Positions 1 to 12,945 of a DNA stretch of 64,000 bases are shown in pieces. The DNA is taken from positions 135,077,602-135,141,601 of the forward strand of contig NC_086247.1 in NCBI RefSeq assembly GCF_021018805.1, written 5' to 3'. The DNA is from Prinia subflava. Its lineage: Eukaryota > Chordata > Aves > Passeriformes > Cisticolidae. Within the stretch, counting starts at the first letter, position 1. Each line of letters opens with the position of its first letter. Position numbers and translations under genes: made by a program. The notes below the pieces were generated by a model. It was not told where the DNA came from. It was given only the letters and a program-made list of their open reading frames with translations, and searched no databases.

Positions 1-3000
1 AGACATTCAAGTGCTGAACACAAGCAGTTAAGCATGTGGCTGATCTGCATCAACCTGAGTTCTCCAGTACCAGGAAAAAAAACCCTTTAAGAGTACATGA
101 CAACTTTCATGAGGAAAAATAAGTATTGCAAGAAAAAATCATCTTTGAATGGAACTGCTGAGATGTTTCAAGTCTGTTTCTAAAGCTGGTAATATAGAAG
201 GAAAAGAGCTATAGTAGCAGAATACAATCATCATGAACCACATATTTAAATGAGCTGAGATGAAAAACTTCACTTTCTCTTACTTTTTCCTAATGACCAT
301 TTTCAGGTGGAGAGAACTCCCATGCAGGTTTCCTCAGCTGCAGAGCACTAGTACCTACTTAGGTAAAGCAGAAGACAGCACTGAACCACAATCTTTTGAT
401 CCATAACTTTGAAACTTCTTAATACTTTTCACACTATCATTCATTTCCATGCTAGCACTCAGCTCTAGCTCATGCAGAAGAGTTTTGAAGCAGAACTCAT
501 ATGATCCTAATAATCATTAGGCAAACCACCCACAGGCAGAGGTGGTGAGTGATGGAAAGTGTGGTGGTGGAAGTGAGGTGGTGGAAGGGAGAGCATCTTG
601 GGTATTGAATTTCTTTTTTTTTTTCCCCACATTGCTTCTATGTGGAATAAAACTTCTAGCGAAATTCCACTACTGGTTCTTTTCTTTGGTCTCCCTTAAA
701 TAGTGTGAACTATTTCTTTGAGAAGCATGAAAAATAAAACTTATCACAGCATATATTTTTATGACATTCTTGGAAGTGAACCTATAGTTTTATATTCAGT
801 TCTGATGCTTCTGAATAGTGGACAAAAATATTGCCTTAAAATGAAAAATACACAGTCACTGGGGGAAAAAAAGAAGGATGATGTTCAGGAAAACAAGTTG
901 TTGGCAGTATAGCTGTTTCAGAGCAAACAAAGCATACCAACATGAGCCACGTTCACCTATCTTTAGTCAGTATAAGAATGCACTGAGTATGTTGAGTAAA
1001 GTGCTCTGAGATGTAAAGGAATTGTTGGCTTCTTGTTTTTTTGCAGGCTGAAAGCCATTGCATTTGGAAACATGCCAATGTGGAGCTGGGAATTTTTCTG
1101 CTTGAGAAAGAACTTAATCAAGAAGACTTGTGATTTGGAGATGAAATAAAAAGATGTGTCCTGATTTACCAACTGAGATAGGAAAAGGACCGCCTACCTA
1201 GAAATACTATCAGTTCAACATTTAAGATAAACTCCATCCTAAGATATGGCAAATGCTTTCAAGAAATAGGAACACAAAAATATTTACAAATATAAAAATC
1301 TATTATCTATTCAGCTCTTTTGCTCATGCCTTTTCCACACCTGAAATCTCCAGTCTGAAGATATTAGAGATTTGTTTAAAACTGTAGCTCAAACATCTCC
1401 ATTGTTCTTGTACAGGCTTGAAGCCAACCTGAGCTTCATCAGCCCTAGGATTCAATGAGAAAATGGTGACTTACATCCCTGGGGGCTGACATTTCTGTCT
1501 GGGATTTCTGAGACTGAAATATATGCATAGGAGCTGCACAGTGGCTAGACAGTGAGTTCATCATTGTGCAATGTCTCAGACTTACCATGCACATGCTGAA
1601 GCAAAGAGGGTCATCATCACCCTCCGCAGAGTGTATGAAACAGGGCTGATGGGAGCCAGGCCCATAAACCCATTGTCCATTCATGAAATGGTGGGTGTGT
1701 GGATGGCTAAGGGGTTGTTTCACTACGTGCCCCTTTAATCCTCAAGGCAGATGAGGTTGAGTTCAGCATCACAAATTACCTGGCCTATTCCGACAGGTGG
1801 ATTTTGAAAAGGGTGGGCATCAGCATGTGTAGTGTCAGTTCATTTTCTTGATCTGCCACAATTGTTGGCCATTCAAAATTAAATCTGGATATATTCTCCC
1901 TTGTGAAAATATCTTTGCTACCATTCGAAATTCAGACAGACAACTATCATCCTTAGGTATTCCCTAAACCAGGTGAAAAGCATGTTAACCAAGTTGAGAC
2001 ACTCCAATCCTGCGCTCCTCCACCTGCTTGAAACTGGAACAGATCCCTTTTGCTGGATGAAAGACAATGTGGGAATACAAACGAGGAAAACCATTAAAAT
2101 AGCTTCCAATAGCAGTCTCAGCACTTTGCACACTAGATGATGTTATGCATCTCTGTGTATAATTAACTTTCATGCCCATATTTGACTTATTTCAGTGAGG
2201 AACACTCCATTCTGGACCCATCAACAACAGAAGAAAATAATATTATTCATTGATCAATTCCAGTTTATAAGCAGAATTTATATGTCATGAGAACCCTTGT
2301 AGTTTTTAACTTACAAAAATTTACCCAAATATAAGATTATTTTCATCATGCACTGCCTTTGGTAGGAAACCTGGCTTAAGGAACCTCTAAGGGATTTTTG
2401 CTTTCCCGCTTTTCTTCACTTACTTTGCTTCTCTGTTGACATTTATCACAACCTCACACATGGACAAACAGAACAGTTTCCAGAGGGCACACAGTAAAGC
2501 TCTCTAAATGACCTTGGTAAAAAAATAATCCACAGGGAAAAAAAAAAAGGCATTACTTAAAAGTTCTCATTTCCACTTCTCCAGGCTTGAAAAGGCACAT
2601 AAAAACACAATCCTTGGCAAAAGAACAATTTTCTCACCAGATATATCTTCAGTGTATACAGTGTGATTTCTCCCATCTCCAGGCTGTGTCCCAATTATTT
2701 TATCTTCATCTAGGGCATTTACTCAAAAGGTTGCACACGTATGCATTGCTTTCCTAGGTGCCAGTGTGGACACCCCAGTCTGGAGCACCATCCCTATCCA
2801 TACTGCACAGGCTTAGGATGCTGCACAGCCAATGGTGGACGTGTGTTGGTAACGTGAACAGGACACCCATGGGCATGACAGGCTCCTACCTTCTCATAAT
2901 TGGCATTCCTGTAATTTATACCACTCCTTATCTGCACAGACTCAATCCATAATTTCACAGAACTGGTGAGAACAGTATTCCTATGCCCTCGTGGTAAGTG

Positions 3001-5020
3001 CAGACTTACACTACCAAGGATAGCACCAGCTGGAATGACCACCACAATTCCTGATCCACTGTGAGCTGCAACAACATAGCTTTTCCCAGGTCTGAGAAGA
3101 GATAAACACTTTTCCAAGTAGATCAGTTGGAATCAATTTACCCATTAATTGCTTCATTTTCTCTTCCCAATCCTCAGATTGATTTTCCATTCCAGACACT
3201 AGAAGTTGGCTAAGTCTGCTGGTAGCAAATGCTGTCAATCTCGATTTCCTTATTTATCTCTGTCAGTGAGACTTGGTAAAAGACAGCGTGTTACATAATG
3301 AAGGGGGTTTTTTGCAAGAGTTTTCTCCAAATAGATCTCAAGACATGTAAAAACTCAGTACCTCCAACTCCCATTGTTGCCAGCATACTGGCAGTAGCCA
3401 TCTCTGAACTACATGTCCAAAATTAAAAAATTCCCACTTGAAGAGAACTGCAACTCACTGGACAAAACCCTTTAGTTCAGGGAACAACTGGTGCAACAGC
3501 CACGTTGTGGGTTCTTAATTTCTTTGTGCTTCAGGGCTTTGTTCTGCCTACTCTTTACATACTAGACACCTTCTTTTTCAATGAGTTAACAAATGAGGAG
3601 GTTGTTTTTCCACTGTACATAGCTTAACTGGAGTTTGGCAGGACTAATTGGTTCTCTAGCAAAGAACAGAATATGCACAAATGTGCAAAAGATCTTAATT
3701 CCATTAAACAAGAAGTAAAAACCCAGTTTCCCACCCACCAAATACAGCACCCCATCTGCCAACAAGACACATAGAAAATTGCAGTTTTACTGTGGCTTGA
3801 AGTATATTGTGGTTTTCTGCCCAGTCATATTGAAGTTTTAAATTACTTTGTCTTTCATTCTCCTGGAGACACAACAACATCACATTCTTTGTTTCCTCCT
3901 AAATTTCCCACTCTTCAAACATATTTGGGGGTGATCTTTATGAAGAAAATAGTAGTTATTAATGAAACTTTGTTAAAATCCAGGCCATTTGTCAGCCAGC
4001 AGAAGGTTTGCCACTGACTTTCAGAAAACTAGCACTTTATCCTGGGTCTTTCTAGACTGAGGTACAGCTTTTACCATATGAGACTTCAGGGAAACTTCCC
4101 ATGGTACAAACCTGTTTGAAGAACTGGGATCCAGGGAACATCAGGAAAGCTCATGGGCTTAAGGCTGCATGTCTCAAGCTACCCAACCAATGCAAAGTTT
4201 TCCCAGAAAATGTCTTTTTCTTTGGATGATTGTAGGCCTGCTACTTACCAAGTGTATAGTTAATCATTGGTTTGTAAAGGAACTTTGATATCTAGCTGCT
4301 TTGAGACTCATAATTAACGACATAATCCACAGAGAAAACTTATTTTGTACAAATGTATATTCAATTTCTTTTAAAAATTCATTTACATAAAACTATATTC
4401 CTTCATTTTAATAATGAAAAAAAAATACATCTAGGTCTGGTTAAGAATTAGTTTGAAAGGAGCCTGGGCAACTTATTTTTTAATTATTTTTTTAGATGTA
4501 GAAAACATTATCTTTTCCTCTATGACTAATGCTCTGGAAGTCTTTCTTCTAACAGATTCCATGCTTTCGTTTGAACATTGACAGCATTTTATTTCATCTT
4601 CTAAAGTGCTTTTACAGGCTTGATAACTAAAAAATCTAATTAAAAGTTTTTCTTAATATCTCCTCAGTTAAAGCATTTCTTCCTCCAGTGCTATTCTTTA
4701 GCTAAGTTTCTTACCCAGCCATAAGTGGAGGTTTGAAATCCACCTGCTCTATCTCCAGGTATACCTCTTAAGAGAGATGGAAAGTCAGAATAAAACCCAA
4801 ATCAACTTTATCTCAGTCTTTCTAAAGTCAAGATCTTCTATTCAGTGGAGAAGACAATTCAGCACCCACAGGGGAAAGTTGTCATCAGAGGAATAACTAT
4901 TTCTTGTAATTGTCTATAGCAAGATTTTTAAATGGCTGCACCCTATGTCAAAAATGTGCTAAATTTAACTAGGATGCAGTTCACCGATTCCTGGAAGAAA
5001 TCCTGCCAGGTTAGAAAAGG
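1..5020. other. A+T-rich flank, no recognised gene
   Basis: No protein family, RNA gene or well-formed repeat recognised. Between about 1440 and 3240 there are several minus-strand open fragments of 70-107 codons in shifting frames (for example near 2794-3117 and 3011-3238) that could be remains of an old mobile element or pseudogene, but none shows a motif I can name. Confidence 0.5.
538..592 (+). repeat. Short GGTGGT/GGTGGA simple repeat
   Basis: Purine- and GT-rich, degenerate repeats (GGTGGTGAGTGATGG, GTGTGGTGGTGGAAGTGAGG) in otherwise A+T-rich sequence. Probably a decayed micro/minisatellite. Confidence 0.5.
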
Positions 5021-5330
5021 TTTATCTTTTGTGTGCAGGGGGAATGGAAGCAGAAGAGCAGGGAGGAAACCACATCCTCACCCAAGAAAGAGCAGGCAGT
5101 GCCAAGCCCCAGCTCCACGTGCTGGGGCAGCACTGGTGCTGCTCACACCTCTCCTCCCCCCTGTGGGAGCATCAGCCCTGGAGCCTGTGGGGAGTCTGGG
5201 CTGCACAGCCAGAAGGGTCCTGCCAAGGGCTTTGCAGTCAATGGGGAACATGGGGTACCTCAGCTGGCTGAGAGAGAGAGAGTGGGGCATCACTGGGCTG
5301 GATAAACCACGAGGAGGTTCAGAAGCATTT
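5021..5330. other. GC-rich island of about 300 bp
   Basis: This stretch is much richer in G+C than its surroundings and ends with a GAGAGAGAGAGAG run (about 5268-5282). Open frames exist on both strands but look like a by-product of base composition. It has few CpG dinucleotides, so it is not a classical CpG island. Origin unknown. Confidence 0.4.
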
Positions 5331-8300
5331 AACTATTGACTCATCACAATCTGTATCAATTTATCTTCTGCCATTGACTGGAAGTTCTGTGGTGCATGAG
5401 TGGTTCCATAATTCTTTTTTTCAATTTGATTTCAATTATCAAAATTGATATAACATAATAATACTTTTTCCCATAGTTCTTATCATTGAAGTCTGAAAAA
5501 TATTAATTTCTTGTATTTAATAATAGTTAATTTCCACATAATAAGGAAATATTCATCATTCTACTTATTTTAAAATGCCACAGAAGCTCACAACTAATAA
5601 TTACATCCATTTCAAGAAAATGTTATGATTTGATGATGAGAAAATATCTGTAAATGACACTTTTCCACTATGTTTTCTATTTAGTATTAATTGTGGCTAA
5701 TTGTAAGGCTCCGGGGTTTTTTCAGGGCTAAAATTATTATCAACTTGAGAAGTATTCCCAGGATGAGCAGCTGCAGAAAAAGGCTGTTTTTCTGAAAGCT
5801 ATGAAAATTACTTTCCCTGTCTTCAGCTCCTGAAGGAGTCAAATGAATTCTAAAATGTCCTTCTGATAAAATGTGCACCTATAAAGGAAAGAGGAAAGAG
5901 GAAAAGAGGAAAGAAGTTATTGCATTCACTCACAGGAAGAACAGGCTGGTAGCAAATGCATGAATGTTGATATTAAAGATTTGATTTGTACTATATTATT
6001 ATGTCCTGAGACAAAAAGTTCTTTCCTTACACTAAATGGGATCATCTGTCTTTACCTTAAAAAAGTGTTAACGAAGTACTCCAAGAAGGAGGTTTTTATT
6101 TGCCACAACAAAAATAAAACCCAAGCATCTGTTGAATAAACAGATTACAATGGTCTTTAACAAGTCTACTTTTTAGCCCCTGTTAATGAAAATATTTCCA
6201 TATGAACTTTCTTTCACCACTATAAATAAATTATCCTAATGTTACATTAACTATGGAAGAAAAACCAAATCACTTTCTTGAGAACTAACCCCAGAAAACT
6301 TGTATAATATTTATGCATATATGCACTAAGAGAACATCCTTGGAATAAAGTAAGCACCTCATTTCACTACTTAACAACTTTAAAATATGCCACTAAATTG
6401 CTTAAGAATATTATTATTAAGAGAACAAAAGTAGAGACTCTACCTTATTACCACTTGGCAAGTTTGTGTATATACCTTGCACTCTGAGTTGTTCAAAATA
6501 GAAATTTCCACATGTAGAGCACCTTTAATGCTAGCAAGGGGAAGTATCAGCAGTACTAAAAAAGATATGATTTGTTGTTGAAGTTTGATATCCTATATAA
6601 TTTTGGTCAGAGGGGAAAAGTTGGATCTCCAGGGCCTCCAATGTTGCTGTTAGGTAGGTATATAACATGATTTTCCCCATTTATTTCTGCATGGGCCAGA
6701 TAGTGATATAGGGCAAGATGGGGGTGGTTTAAAAATCATCTCTTCCCTTTATAGGTTTGTCTGGTAGAGAAAACAATGCCTAGATTCAGCAAGGTCATAT
6801 TCAGGATTGGACAAATCCTGCCTAAGGGGGTTGCAGATCTATTACAGGAGGGTCATGTGTTGCGGTCCTGCTCCTGGTACACTCTAGTGCCACAGAGCAG
6901 CATTCCAGGGCCCAGGAGCACCAGGTGTCCAGCAGGACACAGGAGATTGGCTGGATCACATCAGCAGAAGGGCTTTTAGTTTTATATAAGAGAATTAGGC
7001 ACTCTCTTTGACTGCCCCACCACATGCAAATCCAGGCAGTTGTGTGGTCTTAAGTCCTGTCTAGTTTTAGCTGCCTTGGCTGTTTTAGTCTCTCTCTGGA
7101 ATTATCATATTACACAGTCTATATGTCACATTGAAATTGTATCATTGTATTTCTGTACTGATTCCATTGTAATCAGGAAGAACTTACTCCTTGAAAAGCA
7201 CTTTCAGGTAATCATCTGTATTCCTTTATATTTGTTTCCCTTGTTACATTCTTTAATTATAGGACAACATAATTCAGATAATTATCTTTGTAGCTTAATC
7301 CATCCCACAGAGAGAATAAGAAAAAGAACAATTTATAAATAAAATGAATGCAACACTTCTGAGAAATATTAAGCCATTTGTATCAGACCACTGATAAATA
7401 TGCCAAGCACCAAAAAACAATTTTTTAACAAGTCTAAAATTTCAGTGGAGTAGAATTTTTGCTCGCTTTCTGCCTTCCTTTGTCAGCATAATTTAGCAAC
7501 ACCCTGCATTTCTGCTTTGAAAAGCAGCCATCTTAAATCAAATAAAAGTCTCATTAAATTTTCCACGGTCTCCTTTAGGAAAATGCAGTTATGTGGTTTT
7601 TCCCATTGTCTGTGTTTAGTATTGTTTAGCAGAGCCATTGAAGTGATGTTTAAACAGCAGCACAGGGTGGATGCAGATGTATTAATAACAAAATAATTGG
7701 AATGTCAAAGCTCATGAATTAGCCCTTCTCAAACTCAACAGCAATCAGCAGATTACGGGGTTTGTGCCTTGTACAAACTATAAACACTGCAATTCATTAT
7801 AGGCATATCCAATACTTTTTTCTCCAGACTTCTTTGCCTCTGAGTGCTAAATTAAGAAATTAATCCTTCAGAGGTCAATGAAAAAGGCTTTATTGCTATT
7901 CACAAAATCAAATACTTGGAACAACAAACATTCTGGGCAGCTCCCCCAGCCCAGTATATCACCACTCCATCTATGCTCAGCATTCCATTGCTAGAGAGTT
8001 AGAGGGAATTATTCAGCTGAGCTTAAAATTCAGACAGTTCTCAGCTATTGCTCCTTTCTCCTGAAAATGCTAACTTCAATACATCAGAAAAAAATATTAG
8101 TTCTGTAGGAGGCGAATGTGGACATGATTAAGGCTTAAATCCTTTCCTCCTGAGCCAGTCCCTCAGGACTGATCCTTTCTTCCTTTAAACACACAGCTTT
8201 CTGCTGAACCCTCTTCCATGCCCACACGAAGTAACATCTTCACCCTCTTCTTGCATATACATAAAAATACCAAACAGTGTTGTGGTTGTACGATAGACAA

Positions 8301-10486
8301 TGACAGATACACACAAGCCAACACTTCTTTAATTTGTAGATGTGAAAAAATAAACTGGGGAGGGGGTGGGCAACAAAACTCTTCTACTGTCTACACAAAT
8401 GCCAATACACAAAATAAAAAATTACCCTATCTAGTCACTGTACATCTTTGACCTAGCCTTCTGAGCTAAATTTCTTTACCTCCTGTCACAAAGAACAGTT
8501 CAAGAGCTCAGTCCAGGTGAAATTTTTTCTGGGTGGAAACAGAGACCACTTCGAGGTTTAATACTTATAGGACGATTATTTTTCTCACATACAAAATCTG
8601 ATGGTTATTGATGAGCTACCCAGAGGGAAAAAAAAAATCTTTTCAAGAGTCCCTACCTCCTTTAGAGATTATCCACACTTAGCAAAACTTCTTTAGTGAC
8701 TCTAGGGAAAGCTAATTTCTATCTGGCATCCATCCCATGCACAGCTTTTTAATAAAATTGATGGAAAAATATTTTTTTAACCTGGTGATCCTCTGTGTCA
8801 TTGATTCCCCTAGGCTGTAGAAATGCATATGCCAAAAGGCCATAACCTCTGGGAGTACATAATATGACATGTGCTAAGCCTGTTTCCTTAACTACATCAA
8901 AGATGACAGCTTTTTCTGATTTTTAAAAATGCCTCTTTTGCTATATACACATGGCATGTGTTGTTGCACTGGAAAAGGGTAAATGTATTACTGTGCAACT
9001 GTGCCCTACACAAACTCAAATTTGTAGCTGCCCTGAACACTAAAAATCAAAAACATAAAAAAAATACTCCGCTTTTCTGTCAGTCTGTGATTTACCCTCC
9101 CCTCTCCACCTTTAAACTTTTAGTTTAAAGTTTAACTAGTCAAACTTATAATCAAAAATAATTTCCTTCCTCTCTACCTCTCAGCTCCTCCTGGGCTCTT
9201 CCCTTGCTGTGATATTCCCTTGGATCATCTTGCCCTATTGATACTGATCAGCTTTTGTCTCAGTCTCTAGCTGAGTTCTGAGCAGTTATTCTTCACTAGT
9301 GCAAAGTCTTGAAGGTTGATGCCTGATATCTCAAAGGCAGAAAGGTTTTAATGCATTTAAAGTTGTCTGCTTATCCTAATTATATCAGCAGGTCTAGTAA
9401 AAGGTTTTACATCTCCCCCATGAACCTTATTTAACCCAGATTGCAAAGAACCACATTCATTTTTTTCAGGTTTTTAATGGATATTTTACTAAGACCTTTA
9501 TGTTTGCAAATATCAAATACCTTGCTGAATGTTACAAAACTGATCTCCTACAGCTGTCAGTTAATTTATTTAAATACCAAATGTAATGCATTTTATATTA
9601 AACAACTACTGAGGGAACAAAAGAGAAAGCATTTTGTTTGCTTTATTTCCCTAGCAGCATCCAAGCCTTTCCTGTGGTCCACTCAATTTAAGGACTAGAT
9701 AATCTCTCTGTAAATTCCATGAGTGTTGCCTGGCTATTGTCACCACACAATGTCCAGCACGAGGAAGCAAAGCTTGTAGGGGGATAACAGAGCATTCCCA
9801 TAGCTTTGCATAAATGTTATATAATGGCTTCCCTCTGAGAGATTTGTAATGCTCTCATTAAAAATAAGTGGAGTGCGTATCAGATTAGCCTTTTCATACT
9901 CCAGAATTATGCAACTTGGAAGAGTGAGTGTAACTCCCATTTCATACATTCATTGCCTCATGTGAAACAGATTCTTTCAAAAAATAAAAGATACCAAACC
10001 ATGTATTAACAATTAAATTATTTATATCTTTATGAATGTATTATCAACTATTTACTTACAAATAAAATCATATAAATAATCAGTTTAGTAGTAAATCTGT
10101 ATGAGCAATTTGTGAATCTGTGGAGTTTTCAGTCAAAAGACATGAGCTCATACTGGGAATCTTTCTTTTATGCAAACAGCTGGATCAGGCCAAAGAACTT
10201 TGCCAAGTGTCATTTCTCTACTTTTCTTCTTATACAGTTTTCATATATTAATGTCTCTGACACATCATTTACCCAGCAAACAGTATTTCATTCCTCAGGA
10301 GGCAGGAAACAGATAAGAAACATTTCCCATTTGCTTTGTTATAGGATTCTTGCTCTCAGGAAGGTCTTGCCCAGCCTTGTGCAAAATGATTCAGCAGTGG
10401 GACTGACTTCCTTCTGTAAAAACACAGTTCTTATCCTAGGAGTGCTCAGTGTTGCTGAAATTCCACTGATGAACAGGATACCCCTT
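5331..10486. other. A+T-rich flank up to the provirus, no recognised gene
   Basis: Nothing recognisable as a gene or RNA. Open frames are short and lack motifs. The last few hundred bases are the host side of the provirus integration site. Confidence 0.6.
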
Positions 10487-10492
10487 ACCTGG
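10487..10492. repeat. Target-site duplication, left copy (ACCTGG)
   Basis: The six bases ACCTGG immediately precede the TG of the left LTR and recur exactly after the right LTR. Six base pairs is the duplication length typical of alpha- and betaretroviral integrases. Perfect identity supports a recent, non-recombined insertion. Confidence 0.95.
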
Positions 10493-11358
10493 TGTCGCGG
10501 TGCCGCTACTAAAGCCCCTTGGCTTCGCCCCGAGCCAGCCCAGGCACCGGAGCAAGCAGAATCCGAGCTGCCCCTCAGCGGAACGAAGGGGTCAGCCCTG
10601 TGGGTTCTTGGCCCTGGGAGAGGCCTGAACGGCAGTAGGATAACTGAAGCGACGCGCTAAGAGCGAGAAAGGAGGATCCAGCCAGCCAGACAGAGGAACC
10701 ACAACTTTAATCCAACTGAGCACTGTCCAGACCGAAGTGGAACCAGGCTGAACTGGATACCGAACAAAGAAATGCACCAGCTTATATGCTTTCGGGGTAG
10801 GGGAGGAGAAATGGGAGTTCCTCTTTGCGGCAACCAATGGAAACTTGACACTTGGGAGATAAGGGGAAGGGTTGCAAGCCTTGAACCAATTAGGGGATAG
10901 GGGAGGGATAACACAGTGGCGGGAAGAGGGGAAAAGGTAACATGTGACCAAGGGGAGCTAGGAATAGGGACTTGTAGGGAGGATGTAGCAACTTATGAAT
11001 TTCAATTAAGGGGGGGTGTGCAGAACATACAGCATTGTACAGAACATACAATATAGGACCCACCAGCCTTTCATCTTTTTCACATATCTAAATCCTTCCT
11101 ACTTGGTAAACCACCCATATATCTTTCAACTTCTCTCTGCCTCAAAACCCTCTTTCCTATATCCTTCTTTCAGCACCCTCTCCTTTTTCCTTAAGTCTCT
11201 CTCTTTAAATCCTCTCCCTCGTCTGTCCTTCTTTTCCTTGTCACAGTCCTTCACAGCACCTGCTTGTTCCTGCTTACACTGTCCCAACTTTCTTTGTGGA
11301 GTCCAACTGAGGTTTAACATACTGAAATGGGGAAAGTCCAACCATCCACACCACCACA
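10493..11358 (-). repeat. 3' LTR of the provirus
   Basis: An identical copy of the 5' LTR, bounded upstream by the polypurine tract and downstream by the target duplication. It supplies the polyadenylation signal ATTAAA. The env stop codon lies 36 nt before its U3 edge, so there is no room for an accessory gene between env and the LTR. A spurious plus-strand frame runs from host DNA (about 10112) into this LTR; it is not a gene. Confidence 0.97.
10706..10711 (-). terminator. Polyadenylation signal (ATTAAA) in the 3' LTR
   Basis: The minus strand has ATTAAA, the commonest variant of AATAAA, about 75 nt downstream of the TATA box. Cleavage would fall near 10685-10695, giving a short R region. 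The same hexamer occurs in the 5' LTR (19371-19376), where it must be ignored, as in other retroviruses that carry the signal within R. No canonical AATAAA was seen in this part of the LTR. Confidence 0.65.
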
Positions 11359-11376
11359 TCTCCCCCTTTTCTTTTA
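11359..11376 (-). promoter_or_regulatory. Polypurine tract
   Basis: The minus strand reads AATAAAAGAAAAGGGGGAGA immediately before the TGTGG start of U3. An A-rich stretch ending in a G5 run and abutting U3 is the standard plus-strand primer in retroviruses. The left boundary is approximate. Confidence 0.9.
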
Positions 11377-11394
11377 TTTTTGACCCTGTGAGTC

Positions 11395-12906
11395 CTATCT
11401 CAGATATCCGAATTGAGGGGGGTCCACCAGGTGTTCAGAACGTGGGTATGATTCTGCAAACCACTGCTGTTGAGTAGGCCATTGTTCTCGAGGAAGGCTG
11501 CGCACTTCTTCTACGGTGATTTCAAGCTGTTCAGCCTGTTCGTCCTCATCAACGAAGCTTTCCTCCTCTTCCTTGAACGCTTCTGGGCCTACTTCAACGG
11601 CTACTCGGTGGACTTCAGCTTTGGGTGGTGATGTGGAGGAAGAAATCAAATTCTGCAACATCTTTTTCATTAGTCCAAGGCTGGCAATAGCGACAAAAAG
11701 CACAAAAACAATTAACAGAACAGTTTTAAGAATCGATCCCGTCCAACCCGAGATCCCCCATCCCTTGAACAAATTACTGAGCCAGTCCCCGTATTCTTGC
11801 TTGATGTCTCCTATCATGTTTTCCATTTGTTTGAGTGCCTCGCGAGTCCCCTTGGCCCTAGATGTCAAATTAAAGCAGCAGAGCCCCTCAAACTCCTCAC
11901 ACGAGTGACCGTGGAGGAGCAGGAGGTAATCGATGGCTGCACGATTCTGGAGGGTTGCCTGCCTCGTAATTTCCTCATCTTTCAGGAGGTTTGATAGGGC
12001 CCTAGAAGTCAAACGGGATTGCTTAGCTACCCAACATTCCAAATGGCCTAATTCTCCGAGGGTCTTAGCAATGGCGACCCACGGCGCAAATACTGTGATT
12101 GCGATGCCTTTAGATCTGCTCCAATGGATAATTTCCTCATCGCAATCGTCTGCCAATTTTTTGAGAGAGTAGTCTTCTCTCTTCTTTCTAGAGTGTGCCA
12201 ATAGATGTGCACCATTTGTAGAATTTTGTGTAACCCAATCCAAAATTTGTGATTTGTTGGGTGAAAACAATCCGAGGGTCCCAAAGGTGCACGGGCCTCC
12301 GGAGAGGTGAGAGGGGATACCTGCCCATGCGTGGTCTCCGCAAATCAAGAATGTTCCCCTGGGAAGCTGGCGGGGATGGGCAAAGACTTGGGCTGATTTT
12401 TGAGGAGGGATTGGAGGATAACTAAAGGACACAGCGTTGCACCAATGAGTATTAAAATGGGCTTTGGAGGAGACAAAATGACGGTGGTGACGCTGGACGT
12501 GGTCGTTGCGGATATGAAAACAAGATTCGGCTCTGGCGGAACCTAGAAGCTCCAGCTCCTGAGGCTCGTTTTCTAACTTTGGAAGACTTTTAATATAATT
12601 GTACCACGCGACGATGTAATGGGCATGCTTTAGGTTATGCTCCATTTTAGCAGCTTCTTGTCTAAGTTTTTGAGCATAACCTAGAAGCATCTTGGGCATC
12701 TCACGATCTTTAAATGGGATCCCCACGAGGCAGGATGCCATGGGATTCGCGGCACTCGCTTGGTTGAGACATATGTGGTCTTGGCCCAGTGATTTGGCCA
12801 AGACAGTCCAGACGTTCTGTTGCGGCTGGGGGACGAGCCACGCCTGGGCGATGGTCAGGAGACTGGCGAAGAGGACGGCTGAACTGATGGCAGTCTTGGC
12901 GCTCAT
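11395..12906 (-). CDS. env: Envelope glycoprotein precursor (SU-TM)
   Basis: Surface glycoprotein for receptor binding and membrane fusion; 503 codons, uninterrupted. The ATG has good context (A at -3) and lies just after the splice acceptor. A hydrophobic signal peptide covers about 1-22. SU ends at a furin site RKKR (240-243), so SU is only about 220 residues when mature, short for the family. TM (244-503) has a fusion segment looped between Cys255 and Cys291, a CX6CC motif (Cys336, Cys343, Cys344), a helical region after it, and a membrane anchor at about 391-412. The roughly 90-residue cytoplasmic tail is long and acidic (about 446-468). Only three N-glycosylation sequons are seen (217, 228, 346). 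The internal fusion loop and the cysteine motif match avian alpharetroviral TM, whereas the short SU and long tail do not. The family assignment is firm for TM and weaker for SU. Confidence 0.94.
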   Translation of the reverse strand: MSAKTAISSAVLFASLLTIAQAWLVPQPQQNVWTVLAKSLGQDHICLNQASAANPMASCLVGIPFKDREMPKMLLGYAQKLRQEAAKMEHNLKHAHYIVAWYNYIKSLPKLENEPQELELLGSARAESCFHIRNDHVQRHHRHFVSSKAHFNTHWCNAVSFSYPPIPPQKSAQVFAHPRQLPRGTFLICGDHAWAGIPSHLSGGPCTFGTLGLFSPNKSQILDWVTQNSTNGAHLLAHSRKKREDYSLKKLADDCDEEIIHWSRSKGIAITVFAPWVAIAKTLGELGHLECWVAKQSRLTSRALSNLLKDEEITRQATLQNRAAIDYLLLLHGHSCEEFEGLCCFNLTSRAKGTREALKQMENMIGDIKQEYGDWLSNLFKGWGISGWTGSILKTVLLIVFVLFVAIASLGLMKKMLQNLISSSTSPPKAEVHRVAVEVGPEAFKEEEESFVDEDEQAEQLEITVEEVRSLPREQWPTQQQWFAESYPRSEHLVDPPQFGYLR

Positions 12907-12918
12907 GGTTGGACGGAT

Positions 12919-12945
12919 CTAAACAGAAACTCAGAAAAACAAATT
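12919..12945 (-). promoter_or_regulatory. Splice acceptor for the env message
   Basis: In the sense direction a T-rich tract (TTTGTTTTTCTGAGTTTCTG) leads to TTTAG, with AG at 12920-12919, and overlaps the last codons and TGA stop of pol. Joining to the donor at 18893 would remove gag and pol and place the env ATG 12 nt into the second exon. The pairing is inferred; the consensus is seen directly. Confidence 0.7.

Noticed and set aside
4932..5339. 135-codon frame in the GC-rich island
   Set aside because: Several overlapping frames on both strands are equally open, indicating a composition effect; no domain recognised.
10112..10660. 182-codon plus-strand open frame
   Set aside because: It crosses the host-provirus junction at 10493; its second half is antisense LTR sequence repeated at 19200. 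A chance chimera of the insertion.
10592..10951. 119-codon minus-strand frame inside the LTR (repeated at 19257-19616), possible LTR-encoded protein
   Set aside because: It spans the predicted promoter and R region, would be split between U3 and the transcript start, and shows no recognisable domain.
10493..11358. Interpretation as a solo LTR
   Set aside because: A second identical LTR, matching target duplication and complete internal region show an intact provirus.
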